From Palsa-504 sp963835775 (GTDB taxonomy: Bacteria; Actinomycetota; Actinomycetes; Streptosporangiales; Streptosporangiaceae): DNA of 64,000 nt. Both the position numbers and the translations under genes were made by a program. The notes under the pieces are model-generated. The model was not told the origin of the DNA, made no database searches, and worked only from the letters and a program-made list of their open reading frames with translations. The stretch spans positions 558,001-622,000 of the forward strand of contig CAWIHB010000010.1 in assembly GCA_963835775.1 (NCBI GenBank). Reading direction: 5' to 3'. Positions 39,724 through 47,553 of this stretch are shown here, one piece after another. Each line of letters begins with the position of its first letter. Position 1 is the first letter of the stretch.

Positions 39724-39752
39724 TCGCTGTCGAACAGGATTTTGTCTATAAT
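39724..39752 (+). promoter_or_regulatory. Promoter of the DUF222/HNH gene
   Basis: A perfect -10 TATAAT (39747-39752) in an AT-rich patch. The -35 is weak (TCGCTG at 39724-39729 with a 17-bp spacer). It is 38 bp before the ATG at 39790. Confidence 0.55.
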
Positions 39753-39789
39753 GTAGCGTAGCTAGATTAATCCGAACGGACGGTGGCAT

Positions 39790-42003
39790 ATGGGTCAACG
39801 GCCAGCTCACGGGGCTGCCGGGCGGGATGGGGATCCCGGCCGGGAGCCGTCCGGGCTGGGCGGCGTCCCGCGGTCTGACCAGGACCCGCGGTCTGACCAG
39901 GACCCGCGGTCTGACCAGGACCCGCGGTTTGACGGGGACCGGGGGTGGCGGCTGCGGCCGTCCAGTCCGGAGCGGCCGGAGTGGGAGCTGGATGCGCTGG
40001 CCGATGATGAGCCGCCGCCGGAGGATGAGGACTCGTGGGCGGTCGGTGTGGATCCGGAGGACCTGGCGCTCTGGCTGGATGAGGGACGGCTGGCCGCGGT
40101 GTACGCCGAGGCGGCGCAGGTGACCGCGGATGCGGTGCGGGCGCGGGAAAAGACCGACCGGCTGGGCCTGACCGGCGCGATGGGCGCGGTCGCCGCAACG
40201 GACGGCCGGCGGGGTCCGGGGATGCCCGGCTCAGCCAGGATGTTCCCCGGGGAGTACACCAGCCGGGCGTCCGGGTTCGCGGGCGGGATGCCGCTGGATA
40301 CCGCGCCGGGGTGCGTGAGCCTGGGCCTGTTCGCCGACGAGGCCGCCGGCGACGACGACTCCTGCGCCGGCGCCAGCGATGATGAGCTGCTGGGTCTGAT
40401 CTGCGGGTGGGACCGGGTGCAGGCGCACGCCGCGGCGCGCAAGCATGCGGCGGTGGCAGAGTTCATCCGCCGCCGCGCCGCCTCAGGCTGCGGGCTGGCG
40501 GGGCCGGGGCGGATGCCGGTGGTGTGGGATGAGTTCGCGCCGGTGGAGCTGGCGGCGGTGCTGGGTGAGTCGCGGTGGGCGGCCGATGGGCTGCTGGAGG
40601 TGGCCGATGCCCTGGAGGTCAAGCTGCCGGGCACCAAGGCGGCGTTCCGGGCCGGGATCATCACCGAGGCCAAGGCCGGGATCATCGCCCGGGCCACCGC
40701 CCTGCTGGACCCCGAGGAAGCCCAGGCGGCCGAGGCGCTGGTGCTGGGCCGGGCCGGGAAGCTGACCCCGCCCGCGCTGGCCGCCGCGATCGCCCGCGCG
40801 GTGATGCAGGTCGCGCCGGACAAGGCGCGCAAACGCCGGGAGCAGGCCGCGAAGGAGGCGCGGCTGGAGCGGTGGGCGGAGGCGTCGGGGAATGCGGGGC
40901 TGGCCGGGCGGGAACTGCCGCCGGCGCAGGTGCTGGCCGCCGACCAGCGAGTGAATGCCTGGGCCCGGCAGCTGCGCCAGGCCGGGGTGACGGGCTGCAT
41001 GGACGAACTGCGCGCCATCGCCTACCTGGACTTGCTCCTGAACCGCGACTCCCGCCCCACCCCCGGCACCCCGCCCGGCAGCAGCGGGCAGCACGAAGGC
41101 GACGGGACAGACACGCCCGGCCGCACGGACAGCGGCGGCCCAGCAGACGGCGATCCAGCCGGCAGCGGTCCGGCCGGCGGCGATCCGGGTCCGGCCGGCG
41201 GCGATCCGGGTCCGGCCGGCGGCGATCCGGGCGGCGGCCCGGGTCCGGGCGGTCCGGGTCCGGGTCCGGGTGGCGTGATCCCGGCCGGGTTCGCCGGCAA
41301 GATCAACCTGACCGTCCCCGCCGTCACGCTGCTGGACCTGGCGGACCGGCCGGGTGAGATCGCCGGTATCGGGCCGGTCGACCCGGACCTGGCCCGGGAC
41401 CTGGCTCGCGCCGCCGCGGCGAACCCGAAGACCACGTGGTGCGTGACGGTCACCGACGCCGACGGGCACGCCATCGGGCACGGCTGCGCCCGGCCCGAAC
41501 CCCGCAGCGACCGGGACAGACGGGAACACGCAGGCGGACCTGACCCGCCCGCCAGCACCGGGCCGCGGTTCACGTTCACACCGGACCGGCGGGCCGGGCC
41601 GCCCGGCGGATGGGGCACCTGGCGGCTGGCCACCGGAATACCCGGGCGGCCGGACCTGATCATCAGGCTCGGGCCGATCGCCACCGATCCGTGTGATCAC
41701 CGGTATCAGGCCCGCGGGCATGACCCGGGGGTGCTGCTGCGGCACCTGAGCCAGATCCGGTACGCCACCTGCACCGGGCCGGGATGCCGCCGGCCCGCCA
41801 CCCAAGCCGACTTCGAGCACAGCGTGCCGTACGAGGCCGGCGGACGCACCTGCACGTGCAACGGCGACCCCAAATGCCGTCACGACCACCGGCTGAAGCA
41901 GCACCCCGGGTGGACAGCCGAGCATCTCCCCGACGGCACCATTCAGTGGACCATGCCCAGCGGACGGCAGCACACCACCGAACCCACACGGCACCCCATC
42001 TGA
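39790..42003 (+). CDS. DUF222 / HNH endonuclease domain protein (13E12-like)
   Basis: The 737-residue product has three parts. An N-terminal tail of about 60 residues carries three RSDQDP repeats. The DUF222 helical region includes DDELLGLICGWDRVQAHAAARKHAAVAEFIRRR and WAADGLLEVADALEVKLPGTKAAFRAGIITEAKAGIIARAT. A Gly/Pro/Asp linker with three GPAGGDP units follows. The C-terminal HNH-type domain is YATCTGPGCRRPATQADFEHSVPYEAGGRTCTCNGDPKCRHDHRLKQHPGW, with several Cys/His metal ligands. These proteins are multicopy in actinobacteria, and a nuclease role is presumed, not shown. Confidence 0.88.
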   Translation: MGQRPAHGAAGRDGDPGREPSGLGGVPRSDQDPRSDQDPRSDQDPRFDGDRGWRLRPSSPERPEWELDALADDEPPPEDEDSWAVGVDPEDLALWLDEGRLAAVYAEAAQVTADAVRAREKTDRLGLTGAMGAVAATDGRRGPGMPGSARMFPGEYTSRASGFAGGMPLDTAPGCVSLGLFADEAAGDDDSCAGASDDELLGLICGWDRVQAHAAARKHAAVAEFIRRRAASGCGLAGPGRMPVVWDEFAPVELAAVLGESRWAADGLLEVADALEVKLPGTKAAFRAGIITEAKAGIIARATALLDPEEAQAAEALVLGRAGKLTPPALAAAIARAVMQVAPDKARKRREQAAKEARLERWAEASGNAGLAGRELPPAQVLAADQRVNAWARQLRQAGVTGCMDELRAIAYLDLLLNRDSRPTPGTPPGSSGQHEGDGTDTPGRTDSGGPADGDPAGSGPAGGDPGPAGGDPGPAGGDPGGGPGPGGPGPGPGGVIPAGFAGKINLTVPAVTLLDLADRPGEIAGIGPVDPDLARDLARAAAANPKTTWCVTVTDADGHAIGHGCARPEPRSDRDRREHAGGPDPPASTGPRFTFTPDRRAGPPGGWGTWRLATGIPGRPDLIIRLGPIATDPCDHRYQARGHDPGVLLRHLSQIRYATCTGPGCRRPATQADFEHSVPYEAGGRTCTCNGDPKCRHDHRLKQHPGWTAEHLPDGTIQWTMPSGRQHTTEPTRHPI
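39869..39940 (+). repeat. In-frame 18-bp repeat in the DUF222/HNH gene
   Basis: Three perfect CGCGGTCTGACCAGGACC units and a fourth diverged one (CGCGGTTTGACGGGGACC), encoding RSDQDP x3 and RFDGD. The unit is a multiple of three. Confidence 0.95.
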
Positions 42004-42031
42004 TTAATGGCGGAAAGCTTAGGATCGCCCT

Positions 42032-42712
42032 ATGGCGGACGCGCATCCCCTGCCGGCCAAGACGATCCGGATCGGGCGGCAGCCGGACAACGACATCGCA
42101 TTGAGCGGGGACCTCGAGGTCTCCCGGCATCACGCGGAGCTGCGACGCGACCCGGACGGCAGCTTCGAGATCATGGACCTGGGCAGCCACGGCGGGACAT
42201 ACGTCAACGGCGAGCGGATCACGCGCAAGACGCTGACGGAGCAGGACATCATCAGCGTCGGCCACGCTACGTTCCGCCTCAGCGGCGGCGAACTGCGCCA
42301 GTACGCGGACGAAGGTCCCGGTAGCTTGCCTGCCATCACCGATGCGCATGAGGTGGTCGCCGCCTACTGGGCCGCGGCCGAGGCCCGGGACTGGGATGCG
42401 TTCGGTGCGCTGCTCGCCGACGATGTGCTCTACCGCGGCCCCCAGACCAGGGAGCAGGTCCGCGGCCGGGAAGCCTATGTCCGGTTCAATGTGGAGGGCT
42501 TCACATACGACTGGCACCTCACCGTGCAGCGGATCGTCGGCGAAGGCCAGCACGCGGCCAGCTGGATCGAGTTCACCGGCCCGGAAGGCACACAGCCCGG
42601 CCTGTGCTTCTTCGAGCTTGGTCACGACGGCAAGATCGCCCGGATCACCGACTTCTGGCCCGACCCCTACGACCTGCCCGCCAGCCGCGCCCATCTGGTC
42701 GAACGCTACTGA
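42032..42712 (+). CDS. FHA domain fused to a SnoaL-like domain
   Basis: The 226-residue product has an N-terminal FHA domain (KTIRIGRQPDNDIALSGDLEVSRHHAELRR...EIMDLGSHGGTYVNGERI), keeping the phosphothreonine-binding R, S-R-H and N residues. Its second half is an NTF2/SnoaL_2 domain: AYWAAAEARDWDAFGALLADDVLYRGPQTREQVRGREAYVRFN...WIEFTG...GKIARITDFWPDPYDLP. FHA domains read Ser/Thr kinase signals, so binding of a phosphoprotein may control the SnoaL module. The combination is unusual in my experience. Confidence 0.85.
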   Translation: MADAHPLPAKTIRIGRQPDNDIALSGDLEVSRHHAELRRDPDGSFEIMDLGSHGGTYVNGERITRKTLTEQDIISVGHATFRLSGGELRQYADEGPGSLPAITDAHEVVAAYWAAAEARDWDAFGALLADDVLYRGPQTREQVRGREAYVRFNVEGFTYDWHLTVQRIVGEGQHAASWIEFTGPEGTQPGLCFFELGHDGKIARITDFWPDPYDLPASRAHLVERY

Positions 42713-42845
42713 GTCTCCAAACTGGCTCGGGCGATATGGAGGGCAGCCTCCACAAGCCAAAAGCTCGACAGATAGGCTCAAAACCGTGATCCCACAATCA
42801 CGCACGCTTCGGTGCCGTGTCCAATTTCGCGGCAAGGAGGCCTCG

Positions 42846-43010
42846 ATGGGTAACTGGCAACTCGACCCGTACCACACACAGGTCGAGTTCTCCGCCAAGC
42901 ACCTGGGGATGATGACGGTGCGGGGGACGTTCGACGAGCTCAGCGCAACGGCGGACATCGACCCCGACCATCCGGAGGCGGCGTCGGTCGAGGTGCACAT
43001 CTCGACGTGG
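42846..43010 (+). pseudogene. YceI-family protein, N-terminal fragment
   Basis: ATG 42846, preceded by AAGGAGG, begins MGNWQLDPYHTQVEFSAKHLGMMTVRGTFDELSATADIDPDHPEAASVEVHIST, the N-terminus of a YceI lipocalin-like isoprenoid-binding protein. After about 55 residues the similarity stops, and the frame runs through unrelated sequence to 43208. Two thirds of the normal protein (about 180 residues) is missing. The break is near a long perfect hairpin (43044-43082). Confidence 0.75.
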
Positions 43011-43043
43011 CTGCGGGCACCGCCAGCAGCTGAACCTTCACCA

Positions 43044-43082
43044 CCGCCCATGCGCATCCGGAGCTGGGATGCGCATGGGCGG
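43044..43082. other. Perfect 16-bp inverted repeat after the YceI fragment
   Basis: CCGCCCATGCGCATCC (43044-43059) and its complement (43067-43082) flank a 7-nt loop GGAGCTG. There is no T-tract on either strand. It may be a terminator for the YceI gene's former neighbour or a scar of the event that truncated YceI. Confidence 0.7.
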
Positions 43083-43249
43083 TCTCGCGTCCGGGGCCAG
43101 TTCGACCGAATCGGGTGGACCGGGTGCGAGGTACGTCACATCGCTGGCGGGCCAGGTGGGGGTATGGCTGGCGGGCTATCGAGGGGTTGGCCAGGCCCCG
43201 ACGGGTAGAAGGACCACCGGGAGGGATAACGGACCGCTGGGAGGGACAG

Positions 43250-44482
43250 ATGCCGCCACACAGCGAACCGCCTGTGGTCATCGTGGGCGCCGGGGTCGCG
43301 GGCCTGGCCTGCGCGCGGGATCTTGTGGCCGCCGGGCGGCCGGTCCAGGTCCTGGAGGCCGCGGACGGCGTCGGTGGCCGGATGCGGACTGACCGGCGGG
43401 ACGGGTTCCTGCTTGACCGTGGCTTCCAGGTGTTCAATACGTCCTATCCGCAGGTCAAGCGGCGGATCAACCTGCAGGCCCTGCAACTGTGCCCGTTCAC
43501 CCCCGGCGTGCTGCTGCAGGCCGGGGACCGGCGGCTGCGGTTCGCGGATCCGACCCGGCGGCTGAACGGGGCCACCGACCTGCTGCGCGGGCGGCTGGCC
43601 CGCCCGGCCGACGCGCTGGCGCTGGCCCGGATGAGCAGCGCCGACATGCTGCTGCCGGCCGCGCTGATCAAGCGGCAGCCGGACCGGACCACGTTCGCGG
43701 CCCTGGGCGAGGCCGGCATCTCGCCCGCGCTGTGCGAGCTGCTGTTCCGGCCGTTCCTGTCCGGGGTCTTCCTGGAGGACGAGCTGGAGACCTCCGCCCG
43801 GTTCTTCCACCTGGTCTGGCGGAGCATGCTGCGGGGCACGCTGTGCCTGCCGCGGCGCGGCATCCAGGCCGTTCCCGAGCAGCTCGCGGCCGGGCTGGAT
43901 GCCGGGACCGTGCGGCTTGGGACTCCGGTGAGCGCGCTGACCGGCGACGGGGTGGCACTGGCAGACGGCGCCGAGATCGCGGCCCGGGCGGTGGTCGTGG
44001 CCACCGGCCCGGTGGCGGCAGCCCGGCTGCTGCCCGGCCTCAGCGTCCCGGCTACCCGGACGGTCACCACCTTCTACCACGCGGCGGCCACGTCGCCGCT
44101 GGCCGAGCCGACCCTGCTGGTGGACACCGAGCGGAAGATCCTCAACACCGTGGTGCTGTCCGAGGTCGCCCGGGCCTACGCGCCGCGCGGGCGGGCGCTG
44201 ATCTCCAGCTCGGTGCTGGGCGACGCCAGCGGCCGGGAACCCGAGGTACGGTCCCGGCTCGGCGAGCTGTACGGCACCGACCCGTCCGGCTGGGAGCACC
44301 TGGCCAGCTACCCGGTGCCAGGCGCGCTGCCCGCCATGCCGGCACCGCACCCGCTCAGCCAGGGCACCCGGATCGGCCCGGGTCGTTACGTCTGCGGCGA
44401 TTACCGGGCTACCGGGTCGGTGCAGGGCGCGATGGCGTCCGGCGCCCGGGCCGCCCGTGAGCTGCTGGTCGAGCTCAGCTAG
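43250..44482 (+). CDS. FAD-dependent oxidoreductase (amine oxidase/phytoene desaturase-like)
   Basis: I start at ATG 43250, with GGGAGGG just upstream, giving 410 residues. The N-terminal dinucleotide-binding fold is PPVVIVGAGVAGLACARDLVAAGRPVQVLEAADGVGGRMRTDRRDGFLLDRGFQVFN. The C-terminal FAD site ends GPGRYVCGDYRATGSVQGAMASGARAARELL. It belongs to the NAD(P)-binding Rossmann/amino-oxidase group often annotated as protoporphyrinogen-oxidase-like or squalene-associated desaturase. Substrate unknown. Confidence 0.88.
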   Translation: MPPHSEPPVVIVGAGVAGLACARDLVAAGRPVQVLEAADGVGGRMRTDRRDGFLLDRGFQVFNTSYPQVKRRINLQALQLCPFTPGVLLQAGDRRLRFADPTRRLNGATDLLRGRLARPADALALARMSSADMLLPAALIKRQPDRTTFAALGEAGISPALCELLFRPFLSGVFLEDELETSARFFHLVWRSMLRGTLCLPRRGIQAVPEQLAAGLDAGTVRLGTPVSALTGDGVALADGAEIAARAVVVATGPVAAARLLPGLSVPATRTVTTFYHAAATSPLAEPTLLVDTERKILNTVVLSEVARAYAPRGRALISSSVLGDASGREPEVRSRLGELYGTDPSGWEHLASYPVPGALPAMPAPHPLSQGTRIGPGRYVCGDYRATGSVQGAMASGARAARELLVELS

Positions 44483-44522
44483 GCGTGCGGAACGCGGCTG
44501 CGGCCAGCAGGCGGTGATGGTG

Positions 44523-44687
44523 TCATGGCGCATCGCTTTCAGGGGCAGACGCATCGCCGCGCGCCTGGTCGAGGGCCTGCTGCAGCAGCTTCACGTCATG
44601 CGGGCTCATCTGCAGCACGAAGTGGGTCGGCCCCAACCCCCACAGCCGGTCCACGATCTCGGCTTCCAGCTCGCCGAACTGCCGCAT
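44523..44687 (-). pseudogene. BlaI/MecI-type repressor N-terminal fragment
   Basis: The minus-strand ORF of 54 residues begins MRQFGELEAEIVDRLWGLG, the first helix region of BlaI/CopY-type penicillinase repressors. It then continues PTHFVLQMSPHDVKLLQQALDQARGD, which does not match the winged helix and looks like the end of another small protein. The ATG follows GCGAGG, and TGATAGT lies upstream. It appears to be a chimeric remnant; expression as a small protein is possible. Confidence 0.45.
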
Positions 44688-44732
44688 CCTCGCTGCCGGA
44701 CCCTACTATCACGCTTAGGATAGACCCGCGGT

Positions 44733-45842
44733 TCAGGCGCCGTGGGCGGCCAGGGTAAAACGCCGGTCCGGGGCTGCGCCGCCGCAGGCCAGGTCAGCGG
44801 CGAACTCGCCGGTCAGCGGGGCGAACTTGGCGCCGTGGCCGGAGCAGGCCGAGCAGATGACGAACGGCCCCCGCCGGTCCAGGATGAAGTCCTCGTTGCC
44901 GGTCGAGGTGTACAGGCAGGTCACCTCGCCGACCGGCGTGGGGTCGAGGCCGCCAAGCCGGCCGCGGACAAAGGCCCGGATCCGTTCCCGGGCGGCCGGA
45001 TTGACGATCCCGTCCCGGCCGTCCGCCGTGGTGACGGTGCCCTGCCCGTGCTCGCCGACCTTGATCGCGCCCGGTGCCTGGCCGTCGCGCCCGGCCGGCA
45101 GGCCGTAGGCGGCCACCCGGTCGTGGTAGATGAAGACCGGCCAGGCCTGCGCGGGATCCAGGGCCGCGAAGTGGAAGGTCTGCAGCTGGGTCACGACCAG
45201 CGCAGGCAGGCGAACCTGCGCGCCGAGCAGCGGCTGCAGCCAGGGGCCGACGGCCACGATGACCGCCGGGGCCTGCCACGACCGGTCCGCCGTGTGCACC
45301 ACGGCTCCCCCATCCGGGGCCGTCACGCGCAGCACCGGCGAGCCGTAGCGGATCTCGGCGCCGCGCGCGGCGGCGATTCCCCGCATCGCCGCCATGGCAC
45401 GTTCCGCGTCGATCACCCCGGCGTCCGGCTGGAACAGGACCGGATCGGTCCCGAACTCGATCTGCGGCCAGCGCTCGGCGGCCGCCCCGGCCGCCATCAC
45501 CTCCGCGGGCACTCCTGCGGCGGTCAGGATCTCGTGCATCGCCACCGGCTCGCAGGCCGGGCCGAAGTCCAGCCCGCCAGTGGTCAGCACCACCTCCTCC
45601 CCCGCCTCGTCGGCGAACTGCCGCCACAGCCGCTCCGCCTGGCCGGTCAGCCGGACGTAGAGCGGGTCGGGGTAGGCGCGCCGGAAGATCCGCGCGCTGC
45701 CGTGCGAGCTGCCGCGCCGGTGCCCAGGCTGGAAGGCTTCCAGGAGCGCCACCGAACGGCCCCGGCGGGCCAGCGCCCACGCCGCCGCCGACCCGGCCAG
45801 CCCGGCTCCGATCACGACCACGTCCACCCGGTCAGCGCTCAT
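44733..45842 (-). CDS. Monomeric sarcosine oxidase / N-methyl amino acid oxidase family flavoenzyme
   Basis: The 369-residue product has the FAD-binding VDVVVIGAGLAGSAAAWALARRGRSVALLEAFQPGHRRGSSHGSARIFRRAY. The C-terminal VGEVTCLYTSTGNEDFILDRRGPFVICSACSGHGAKFAPLTGEF follows. The Cys in TCLYT corresponds to the covalent FAD attachment site of monomeric sarcosine oxidase. It oxidises secondary amines such as N-methyl amino acids, releasing H2O2. The actual substrate is not determined. Confidence 0.88.
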   Translation of the reverse strand: MSADRVDVVVIGAGLAGSAAAWALARRGRSVALLEAFQPGHRRGSSHGSARIFRRAYPDPLYVRLTGQAERLWRQFADEAGEEVVLTTGGLDFGPACEPVAMHEILTAAGVPAEVMAAGAAAERWPQIEFGTDPVLFQPDAGVIDAERAMAAMRGIAAARGAEIRYGSPVLRVTAPDGGAVVHTADRSWQAPAVIVAVGPWLQPLLGAQVRLPALVVTQLQTFHFAALDPAQAWPVFIYHDRVAAYGLPAGRDGQAPGAIKVGEHGQGTVTTADGRDGIVNPAARERIRAFVRGRLGGLDPTPVGEVTCLYTSTGNEDFILDRRGPFVICSACSGHGAKFAPLTGEFAADLACGGAAPDRRFTLAAHGA

Positions 45843-45855
45843 CGCTCCACGGTAG

Positions 45856-46075
45856 TCAGTCCGGCCAGCCGAACTCGGCCAGCTCGAACTGCCGGTCCAG
45901 CACGCCGTCGGCCCCGAACGCCTCGATGACCCGCGCGGCGGCCGCCGTGTACTCCTGGACCAGGTCGCCCGGGCGGGCCTGCGGCTGCCAGCGGGCCGAT
46001 CCGGGCCACCAGGCTGACCGTGTTCCGGACCGCCTGAGCGTCCAGGTCCACGATGTCGTTACCGGTTACGTTCAT
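45856..46075 (-). pseudogene. TIGR03086-family (mycothiol-dependent maleylpyruvate-isomerase-like) gene remnant
   Basis: From ATG 46075, preceded by GAGGAG, the frame reads MNVTGNDIVDLDAQAVRNTVSLVARIG, the normal N-terminus. A different frame then reads RWQPQARPGDLVQEYTAAAARVIEAFGADG...FELAEFGWPD and stops at 45856. The middle (the usual metal-binding PCAGWDL...HM section) is deleted and the frame is shifted, and the C-terminus is also missing. It is therefore a dead gene. It is divergent from a MarR gene. Confidence 0.7.
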
Positions 46076-46084
46076 GTATCTCCT

Positions 46085-46112
46085 CATATGATATGTGTAT
46101 TCATATTATATG
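46085..46112. promoter_or_regulatory. AT-rich inverted repeat between the TIGR03086 remnant and MarR gene
   Basis: CATATGATATG (46085-46095) and CATATTATATG (46102-46112) form an inverted repeat with 10 of 11 matching positions around TGTATT. A TATTAT at 46121-46126 could be the -10 of the MarR gene. Such a run of A/T stands out in this genome and is a good candidate MarR operator. Confidence 0.6.
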
Positions 46113-46155
46113 TGAGAGCATATTATGGCGCGATCCTGTTATCCTGCCGGGCACG

Positions 46156-46602
46156 ATGACTACCACCCCGGACGGCCGCCGCGACCTGGCGGCCATGGCG
46201 GTCCCGCTGGCCAGGGCGCTGGTGGCGGCCGAGGAGCCGATCTTGCGCGCGCACGGGATCAGCATGTGGGGGTACGTCGTGCTCACCGCGCTGGCCGAAC
46301 AGCCGGTGCGGACCCAGGCGGCACTGGCCCAGGCCATCGGGGCGGACAAGAGCCGCATCATCAGCGATCTGGACGAATTGCAGCATCGCGGGCTGATCGA
46401 GCGCCAGCCGGATGCCACCGACCGGCGCGTGCACCTGCTCTCGCTGACCCCGGAGGGCAGCCGGGTCAGGCAGTCCATCCAGGCCGCCATCCGCCGCCGC
46501 GAGGAGCAGGTCCTGGCCATGCTGCCGCCCGGCGACCGGGAGGCATTCCTGCGCTCGCTCCAGGCCCTGTCCGAGCTCTCGCCGGAAGCCATGAGAGGCT
46601 AA
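46156..46602 (+). CDS. MarR-family transcriptional regulator
   Basis: I start at ATG 46156 (TTTPDGRRDLAAMA), giving 148 residues; the frame is open to 46093 through AT-rich promoter DNA. The winged helix is GYVVLTALAEQPVRTQAALAQAIGADKSRIISDLDELQHRGLIERQPDATDRRVHLLSLTPEGSRV, with the typical D-R-R wing. It is likely to bind the palindrome at 46085-46112 and control itself and the divergent (now broken) gene, and perhaps the oxidoreductase 35 bp downstream. Confidence 0.92.
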   Translation: MTTTPDGRRDLAAMAVPLARALVAAEEPILRAHGISMWGYVVLTALAEQPVRTQAALAQAIGADKSRIISDLDELQHRGLIERQPDATDRRVHLLSLTPEGSRVRQSIQAAIRRREEQVLAMLPPGDREAFLRSLQALSELSPEAMRG

Positions 46603-46637
46603 GCACGCCCCTCAAGCTCCGGCCCGGAGGTAGTCCC

Positions 46638-47510
46638 GTGCAGCTCGGCCTGCAGATCCCCGATTTCACCACCCCCGAGGGCCCGGCCCGGCTGGGCGCC
46701 GACCTGGCCACCGTGGCCCGCACCGCGGATGAGGCGGGCTTCGACTTCATCGCGGTCATGGACCACTTCTTCCAGATCCGCGCGGTCGGCCCAGCCGAGC
46801 ACGAGATGCTCGAGGCCTACACCACGCTGGGCTACCTGGCCGCGTGCACGTCCCGGGCCAAGCTCCTCACCCTGGTCACCGGGGCCGTCTACCGGTACCC
46901 GGGCATCCTGGCCAAGATCATCACCACGCTGGACGTGCTGTCCGGCGGGCGGGCCTGGCTGGGCATCGGGGCGGCCTGGAACGAGGAGGAGTCGCGCGGG
47001 CTCGGCATCCCGTTCCCGCCGGTCGCCGAGCGGTTCGAGCGGCTCGAGGAGACCCTGCAGATCTGCCTGCAGATGTGGCGCGGCGACGAGAGCCCGTACC
47101 ACGGCACGTACAACCAGCTGGAGCGGCCGCTGAACTCGCCGCAGTCGCTGAGGCGGCCGCACCCGCCGATCATGATCGGCGGCGGCGGGGAGAAGAAGAC
47201 GCTGCGGCTGGTGGCCAGGTACGCCGACGCGTGCAACCTGTTCCAGACCCCGGACCTGGCCCGCAAGCTGGACGTGCTGCGCGCGCACTGCGACGCCGAG
47301 GGCCGCGACTACGACGAGATCACCAAGACCTGCTACTTCCTGTTCGACGTGGGCGAGCGAGGCGAGAAGGCGGCCGAGGTGGTCGACCGGCTGGGCGCCC
47401 TGGCCGAGCTGGGCTTCCAGGCCGCGATCGGCGGGGTGGCCAACGTCTGGCAGGTGACCCCGCTCGAGGTGATCGCCTCAGCCGTCATCCCCGCCGTAGC
47501 AGGTATTTAG
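46638..47510 (+). CDS. LLM-class F420-dependent oxidoreductase
   Basis: It starts at GTG 46638 with GGAGG 7 nt upstream. The 290-residue luciferase-like TIM barrel reads VQLGLQIPDFTTPEGPARLGADLATVARTADEAGFDFIAVMDHFFQI, TLVTGAVYRYPGILAKIITTLDVLSGGRAWLGIGAAWNEEE and HPPIMIGGGGEKKTLRLVARYADACNLF. These are typical of F420-using members abundant in actinomycetes. The substrate is unknown. It follows the MarR gene closely and is probably in its operon. Confidence 0.92.
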   Translation: MQLGLQIPDFTTPEGPARLGADLATVARTADEAGFDFIAVMDHFFQIRAVGPAEHEMLEAYTTLGYLAACTSRAKLLTLVTGAVYRYPGILAKIITTLDVLSGGRAWLGIGAAWNEEESRGLGIPFPPVAERFERLEETLQICLQMWRGDESPYHGTYNQLERPLNSPQSLRRPHPPIMIGGGGEKKTLRLVARYADACNLFQTPDLARKLDVLRAHCDAEGRDYDEITKTCYFLFDVGERGEKAAEVVDRLGALAELGFQAAIGGVANVWQVTPLEVIASAVIPAVAGI

Positions 47511-47553
47511 TTAGCCGAACGAAACGTGGTGCTGGGGGGCCGGCCAGCTGGGG

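Noticed and set aside
44457..44758. Plus-strand ORFs downstream of the flavoenzyme
   Set aside because: They overlap the BlaI-like fragment on the other strand and have no codon-bias or domain support.
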